This document shows positions 59,641-64,000 of a stretch of 64,000 nucleotides of DNA, piece after piece (position 1 is the stretch's first letter; each line of letters opens with the position of its first letter). The stretch spans positions 1,612,001 through 1,676,000 of the forward strand of contig JBCAXA010000001.1 in NCBI GenBank assembly GCA_038534295.1. Reading direction: 5' to 3'. The stretch is from JBCAXA01 sp038534295. GTDB lineage: Bacteria; Pseudomonadota; Gammaproteobacteria; Steroidobacterales; Woeseiaceae. The translations under genes and the position numbers were made by a program. The notes under the pieces are model-generated. The model was not told where the DNA came from. It ran no database searches and saw nothing but the letters and a program-made list of their open reading frames with translations.

Positions 59641-61818
59641 ATGGACGTAACCCCAATTCTCGACCCTTTGAACGACGCCCAGCGCGAGGCCGTCACGATG
59701 CCGGATGTGCCGACGCTGGTCATTGCCGGCGCCGGTAGCGGCAAGACTCGCGTGCTCGTGCATCGGGCAGCGTGGCTCATTCAGGTCGAGAACATCGCTC
59801 CACAGAGCCTGATGGCGGTGACGTTTACCAACAAGGCCGCGGCCGAGATGCGCGGGCGCATCGAGAGTCTTCTGAACTTGCCGGTCAATCAGCTGTGGAT
59901 CGGCACGTTTCACGGCCTTGCGCATCGGCTGCTCCGCCGGCACTGGCAAGAGGCCGGTCTGACGCAGGGATTTCAGATCATCGATGCTGCCGATCAGCAG
60001 CGTTTGATCAAACGGATCGTCCGCGGCCTGGAACTCGACGAGTCGCAGTGGGCACCGAAAGAAATCCAGTGGTTCATCAACGCGCAAAAAGACGAAGGCT
60101 TACGGCCCGATGCGGTCGACGCGAAAGGCGACAGCCAGCGCGCGCGGATGATCGAGCTGTATCGCGCCTACGAAGAGGCCTGCCAGCGCTCTGGGCTGGT
60201 CGATTTTGCCGAACTGCTGCTGCGCGCCTACGAGCTCTGGCGCGACAACAAACACGTGCTCGAGCACTATCAGCGCCGCTTTCGGCACATCCTGGTCGAT
60301 GAATTCCAGGACACCAACGCCATTCAATACGCCTGGCTGAAGCTCCTGGCCGGCAGCGAGCGCCATCCGTTTGTGGTCGGCGACGACGATCAGTCGATTT
60401 ACCGCTGGCGCGGCGCGAAAGTTGAGCACATTCGGCGTTTTCAGCGCGATTTCCCCGGCACACAGGTCGTCAAGCTCGAGCAGAACTACCGCTCGACCGG
60501 CACGATCTTGAAAGCAGCGAACGCAATCATCGCGAACAACGACGGTCGTATGGGCAAAAACCTCTGGACCGAGGGCAACGACGGCGAGGCCATCAAACTC
60601 TACGCGGCGTTCAACGAGCGCGACGAGGCAGATTTCATCGTCAACCGCATTCGCGAATGGGTCGATCAGGGCAACCTGCGGGCCGAAGTCGCCATTCTGT
60701 ACCGCTCCAATGCCCAATCGCGCGTCATGGAAGAAGGGCTGATGAATGCAGCCATTCCGTATCGCGTCTATGGCGGACTGCGATTCTTCGAACGCGCCGA
60801 GATTAAAGACGCGCTGGCGTACCTTCGCCTGGTCGTCAATCGCGACGACGACACGTCGTTCGAGCGTATCGTCAACGTACCGACGCGCGGTATCGGTTCG
60901 CGCAGCGTGGACATGATCCGCGACTACGCGCGGGCCAATGCGTGTTCGCTGTGGCGGGCCGCCGGCGCCTTGGTCGCGGATGGACTGGCGTCGCGAGCGG
61001 CGAACGCTGTGCTGGCATTTCTAAACCTCATCGAATTGCTCGACCGCGACACGAAAGGCTTGCCGCTGCACGAGCAGGTCGACCATGTCGTCAAAGTCTC
61101 GGGACTGCTCGATCACTACCAGCGCGATCGCGGTGAGCGCTCCGAGGCCAAAGTCGAAAACCTCGAGGAACTGGTTAGCGCAGCGCGCGGCTATACGGTG
61201 GACGACGGCGAAGAGCTGCCGCCGCTGGAAGCCTTCCTTGCTCACGCTGCGCTCGAGGCGGGTGAAGGTCAGGCCGATGCCTGGGACGATTGTGTGCAGC
61301 TGATGACGCTGCATTCGGCCAAGGGCCTCGAGTTTCCGCTGGTGTTTCTTGCCGGCATGGAAGACGGTCTGTTCCCGCACCAGCGCTCGGTCAACGATCC
61401 GGGCGGGCTCGAGGAGGAGCGCCGGCTCTGCTACGTCGGCACCACGCGGGCCATGCAGCGTTTGTATCTAACCTACGCCGAGCAGCGCCGTATGCACGGC
61501 ATGGACAACTTCTCGATTCCGTCGCGCTTCATCAGCGAGATCCCGCACGAATTCATGGAAGAAGTCCGGCCGCGCGCACGCATGTCGCGACCGATGACGC
61601 CGCGGCCGACGCGGCCAGCACGCGGCACGGGTCGCTCGAGCGCGGTCGAAACCGAGTCGCCCGTTCGCCTCGGCCAGGCCGTTCGTCACCAAAAATTCGG
61701 CGACGGCGTGGTGCTTGCCTTCGAGGGCCAAGGCGCGCACGCCCGAATTCAGATCAATTTTGAGACCAGCGGCACGAAAACGCTCGTGCTGGGCTACGCG
61801 AATCTCGAAGTGTTGTAA
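59641..61818 (+). CDS. uvrD: DNA helicase II, UvrD family
   Basis: UvrD unwinds DNA in excision and mismatch repair. The 725-residue protein begins LDPLNDAQREAVTMPD and has all superfamily 1A motifs: GAGSGKTRVLVHR near residue 28, TFTNKAAAEMRGR near 61, GTFHGLAHRLLRRHW near 87, VDEFQDTNAIQYAW near 219, DDDQSIYRWRGA near 248, QNYRSTGTILKAAN near 281, LMTLHSAKGLEFPLVFLAGMEDGLFPHQRS near 555 (blocks) and YVGTTRAMQRL near 599. The Q-motif supports UvrD over Rep. The ATG at 59641 is preferred; a GTG at 59626 is in frame. It lies alone with a 68-base gap from the TIR-like gene. Confidence 0.96.
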   Translation: MDVTPILDPLNDAQREAVTMPDVPTLVIAGAGSGKTRVLVHRAAWLIQVENIAPQSLMAVTFTNKAAAEMRGRIESLLNLPVNQLWIGTFHGLAHRLLRRHWQEAGLTQGFQIIDAADQQRLIKRIVRGLELDESQWAPKEIQWFINAQKDEGLRPDAVDAKGDSQRARMIELYRAYEEACQRSGLVDFAELLLRAYELWRDNKHVLEHYQRRFRHILVDEFQDTNAIQYAWLKLLAGSERHPFVVGDDDQSIYRWRGAKVEHIRRFQRDFPGTQVVKLEQNYRSTGTILKAANAIIANNDGRMGKNLWTEGNDGEAIKLYAAFNERDEADFIVNRIREWVDQGNLRAEVAILYRSNAQSRVMEEGLMNAAIPYRVYGGLRFFERAEIKDALAYLRLVVNRDDDTSFERIVNVPTRGIGSRSVDMIRDYARANACSLWRAAGALVADGLASRAANAVLAFLNLIELLDRDTKGLPLHEQVDHVVKVSGLLDHYQRDRGERSEAKVENLEELVSAARGYTVDDGEELPPLEAFLAHAALEAGEGQADAWDDCVQLMTLHSAKGLEFPLVFLAGMEDGLFPHQRSVNDPGGLEEERRLCYVGTTRAMQRLYLTYAEQRRMHGMDNFSIPSRFISEIPHEFMEEVRPRARMSRPMTPRPTRPARGTGRSSAVETESPVRLGQAVRHQKFGDGVVLAFEGQGAHARIQINFETSGTKTLVLGYANLEVL

Positions 61819-61873
61819 CATCGCGCGATGGCGAGCCGGCTGATCGACTTGCCGTGCTGACAATTCGCCTGCG

Positions 61874-63250
61874 ATGAACATACTCATTCTTGGAGCCGGT
61901 CAAGTCGGCTCATCGGCGGCGTATCACCTCGCGCGCGAAGACGCCAATGAGGTGACGGTCGTCGACCTCGCTGAGGACGTCTTGCGCGAATTGCAGGACC
62001 GCCTCGATCTGCGCACTGTGGTTGGCCATGCGGCGCATCCCGAAGTGCTGGAACGCGCCGGCGGCAACGACGCCGACATCATCGTCGCGCTCACCGACAG
62101 CGACGAAACCAACATGATTGCGTGTCAGGTTGCGTACACGCTGTTCCACACCCCGACCAAGATCGCTCGTATTCGCGCGGCGGAATACATGCGTGCGGAA
62201 AAGCTGTTCACGCAGGGCTCGATTCCGGTCGACGTGCGGATATCGCCGGAACAGCTGGTCTGCAACTACATCGCCCAGCTGATTCTTTACCCAGGCGCGT
62301 TTCAGGTGCTGGATTTTGCCGACGGCGCCGTCCGCCTGGTGGGCGTTCGAGCCGACCGCGAGGGTTCCATCGTCGGTCAAAAGCTGCGCACGCTCCGTGA
62401 GCACATCCCGAACACCGAGGGCCGGATCGCGGCGATCTATCGTGACGGCAAGGCTATCGAGCCGGAAGGCGATACGGTGCTGCGCGACGGCGATGAGGTG
62501 TTCTTTCTCGCGGCGCGCAAGGATGTGCGGCTGTTCATGAGCGAACTGCGCAAACTCGAAGAGCCGGTCAAACGAGTGGTCATTGCTGGTGGCGGCGCCA
62601 TTGGCCTGCGGCTCGCGCAGGTGCTCGAGCAAACCAACCAAGTCAAGATAATCGAGCGCGACCCAGTGCGGGCGCGACAGATTTCCGAGCAGCTCAATAA
62701 AGCCATCGTTTTGGTCGGCGATGCGGCCGACGAAGAGCTGCTGCTGGAAGAAAACATCGACAGTGCCGATATTTTCTGTGCACTGACCAACGCCGAGGAG
62801 GCCAATATTTTGTCGGCCATGCTCGCCAAACGGCTGGGCGCCAACAAAACCCTGGCGCTGATCAACCGACCGTCGTATGCCGAATTAATGGAGTCTGGCA
62901 GCATCGACATTGCGATCTCGCCGCAGCAAATCACCATCGGTTCGCTGCTGGCGCACGTACGCCGGGGCGATGTCGTCAAGGTTCACTCGCTGCGCCGCGG
63001 CAAGGCGGAGGCGATCGAAGCCGTTGCGCACGGCCGCAAGGAAAGCTCGAAAGTGGTTGGGCGGCGTATCGACGACGTGGTGTTGCCGAAAGGCACGTCA
63101 ATCGCCTGCATCGTCAGGCAAGGCGACGTGCTGATGGCCCATCACGACACCGAGATCGAAGCCGACGATCACGTGATTCTGTTCATGACCGACCGACGCC
63201 GCATCGAGGCGGTCGAAGACCTGTTCCAGGTCGGCGTCTCGTTCCTCTAG
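61874..63250 (+). CDS. trkA: Trk potassium uptake regulatory subunit TrkA
   Basis: TrkA is the peripheral NAD-binding subunit that gates TrkH potassium channels. The 458-residue protein has two RCK repeats: ILILGAGQVGSSAAYHLA at residue 4 and VVIAGGGAIGLRLAQVLEQ near 237 are the two Rossmann loops, each followed by a TrkA-C domain. Both nucleotide loops are intact. It is immediately followed by trkH, forming a transporter operon. Confidence 0.96.
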   Translation: MNILILGAGQVGSSAAYHLAREDANEVTVVDLAEDVLRELQDRLDLRTVVGHAAHPEVLERAGGNDADIIVALTDSDETNMIACQVAYTLFHTPTKIARIRAAEYMRAEKLFTQGSIPVDVRISPEQLVCNYIAQLILYPGAFQVLDFADGAVRLVGVRADREGSIVGQKLRTLREHIPNTEGRIAAIYRDGKAIEPEGDTVLRDGDEVFFLAARKDVRLFMSELRKLEEPVKRVVIAGGGAIGLRLAQVLEQTNQVKIIERDPVRARQISEQLNKAIVLVGDAADEELLLEENIDSADIFCALTNAEEANILSAMLAKRLGANKTLALINRPSYAELMESGSIDIAISPQQITIGSLLAHVRRGDVVKVHSLRRGKAEAIEAVAHGRKESSKVVGRRIDDVVLPKGTSIACIVRQGDVLMAHHDTEIEADDHVILFMTDRRRIEAVEDLFQVGVSFL

Positions 63251-63266
63251 TTCACGCCGTCACATC

Positions 63267-64000
63267 ATGAATCTCGCCGTCGTCCAGCGCATCCTCGGAC
63301 TGCTGCTGATGATGTTCAGCTTGACGATGCTGCCGCCGGTGGTCGTCGCGGTGATCTTCTCGGAGTCGAGCTGGTCGCCGTTTATCTATGGCTTCTTGTT
63401 GACGCTGGTCTCCGGTCTCTTTATCTGGATGCCGGTGCGAACCGCGCATCGCGACCTGCGCTTGCGCGACGGCTTTTTGATCGTTGCATCGTTCTGGATG
63501 GTCCTCGGAACATTCGGCTCGGCGCCGCTGCTGTTCTCGGACGTTCCGACGATGTCATTCACCGATGCGGTGTTCGAAGCCATGTCCGGGCTGACGACGA
63601 CGGGTGCAACGGTTTTGACCGGCCTCGACGCGCTCCCCAAATCGATTCTCTACTACCGCCAGCAGCTGCAATGGCTGGGCGGCATGGGCATCATCGTGTT
63701 GGCGGTCGCGGTGCTGCCGATGCTCGGTGTCGGCGGCATGCAGCTCTATCGCGCCGAAACGCCAGGACCGATCAAAGACACCAAGCTCACGCCGCGTATC
63801 ACTGAGACAGCCAAGGCGCTGTGGTACGTCTATCTCGGCTTTACGACGCTGTGCGCGGTCAGCTACTGGTTGGCCGGCATGGAGGTCTTTGATGCCATTT
63901 GCCACAGCTTCTCGACCGTCGCGATCGGCGGGTTTTCGACCCACGACCTCAGTATCGGGTACTTCCAGAGTACGACGATCGACCTGATCGCGATCATTTT
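63267..64000 (+). CDS. trkH: Potassium transporter TrkH, N-terminal part, truncated by the window edge
   Basis: The frame opens with ATG at 63267 and is open to the last base, giving about 244 residues. The chain starts with helices (VQRILGLLLMMFSLTMLPPVVVAVIFSE) and includes EAMSGLTTTGATVLTGLDALP near residue 113, the first selectivity-filter loop (TTTGAT), then QWLGGMGIIVLAVAVLPMLGVGGMQLYR near 133. A second SFSTVAIGGFSTHDLS loop near 214 is the next filter. Together these show TrkH/KtrB-type pore repeats. It is 16 bases after trkA, with which it forms the Trk system. Confidence 0.96.
   Translation, partial: MNLAVVQRILGLLLMMFSLTMLPPVVVAVIFSESSWSPFIYGFLLTLVSGLFIWMPVRTAHRDLRLRDGFLIVASFWMVLGTFGSAPLLFSDVPTMSFTDAVFEAMSGLTTTGATVLTGLDALPKSILYYRQQLQWLGGMGIIVLAVAVLPMLGVGGMQLYRAETPGPIKDTKLTPRITETAKALWYVYLGFTTLCAVSYWLAGMEVFDAICHSFSTVAIGGFSTHDLSIGYFQSTTIDLIAII

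Overview
The window looks like a 64 kb stretch of the core chromosome of a free-living, aerobic, Gram-negative gammaproteobacterium with high G+C (roughly 60% by eye). The evidence is conserved synteny: tesA divergent from a ybbA/ybbP-type transporter, ponA (mrcA) divergent from pilMNOPQ followed by aroK-aroB, the rph / yicC / gmk-rpoZ-spoT-ridA-recG neighbourhood, and an aa3-type cytochrome c oxidase cluster with heme A synthesis genes in the pseudomonad-like order. I cannot place it to genus. Orders such as Woeseiales, Chromatiales or Xanthomonadales would fit.

Layout. 1-7.2 kb: a lipid/lipoprotein-type ABC exporter (truncated permease plus ATPase), TesA esterase, FadD, a secreted CotH-like protein convergent with a Shewanella-type phosphatase, a DUF4956 membrane protein and a small membrane protein. 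7.2-13.1 kb: a leftward run aroK-aroB-dgt-pyrF-hemE-DUF445, tightly packed with several overlaps. 13.1-19.9 kb: the type IV pilus assembly operon pilMNOPQ, with an extra Ig-like lipoprotein at its end and an intrinsic terminator. 20.4-25.3 kb: PBP1A, an unknown protein, citrate synthase and ribosomal protein L31. 25.3-25.7 kb: an AT-rich intergenic region with consensus DnaA boxes that could be a replication origin. 25.7-29 kb: hemW-rdgB-rph and a PP2C phosphatase, all leftward. 29.3-37.7 kb: a rightward series (2OG oxygenase, yicC, gmk, rpoZ, spoT, ridA, recG, ubiA). 38.2-39.9 kb: comF divergent from bioC. 40.1-48.5 kb: the respiratory cluster DUF2244-coxBA-small protein-ctaG-coxC-(antisense DUF2909)-surf1-thioredoxin-like-ctaA-ctaB. 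48.5-55.2 kb: an accessory zone with a RidA-like protein, a MerR-controlled SRPBCC/methyltransferase/GST set, a hotdog protein, and a run of poorly known exported proteins. 55.2-55.7 kb: four REP-like palindromes. 55.7-58.7 kb: TerC, a secreted lipase-like hydrolase with an apparently non-canonical start, and an M23 peptidase lipoprotein. 58.7-59.6 kb: a small two-gene unit encoding a Lys/Ala-rich peptide and a TIR/deoxyribosyltransferase-like protein, the best candidate here for an undescribed system. 59.6-64 kb: uvrD, trkA and the start of trkH.

Functional links. The cox cluster encodes oxidase subunits, copper delivery (CtaG, a Cys-x3-Cys thioredoxin-like protein), Surf1 and the heme O/A synthases, so it looks like a complete respiratory assembly line. 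The gmk/rpoZ/spoT block couples GTP synthesis, polymerase and the stringent response. hemE, hemW and ctaA/ctaB all feed heme metabolism. I saw no rRNA, tRNA, CRISPR array, prophage or insertion sequence.
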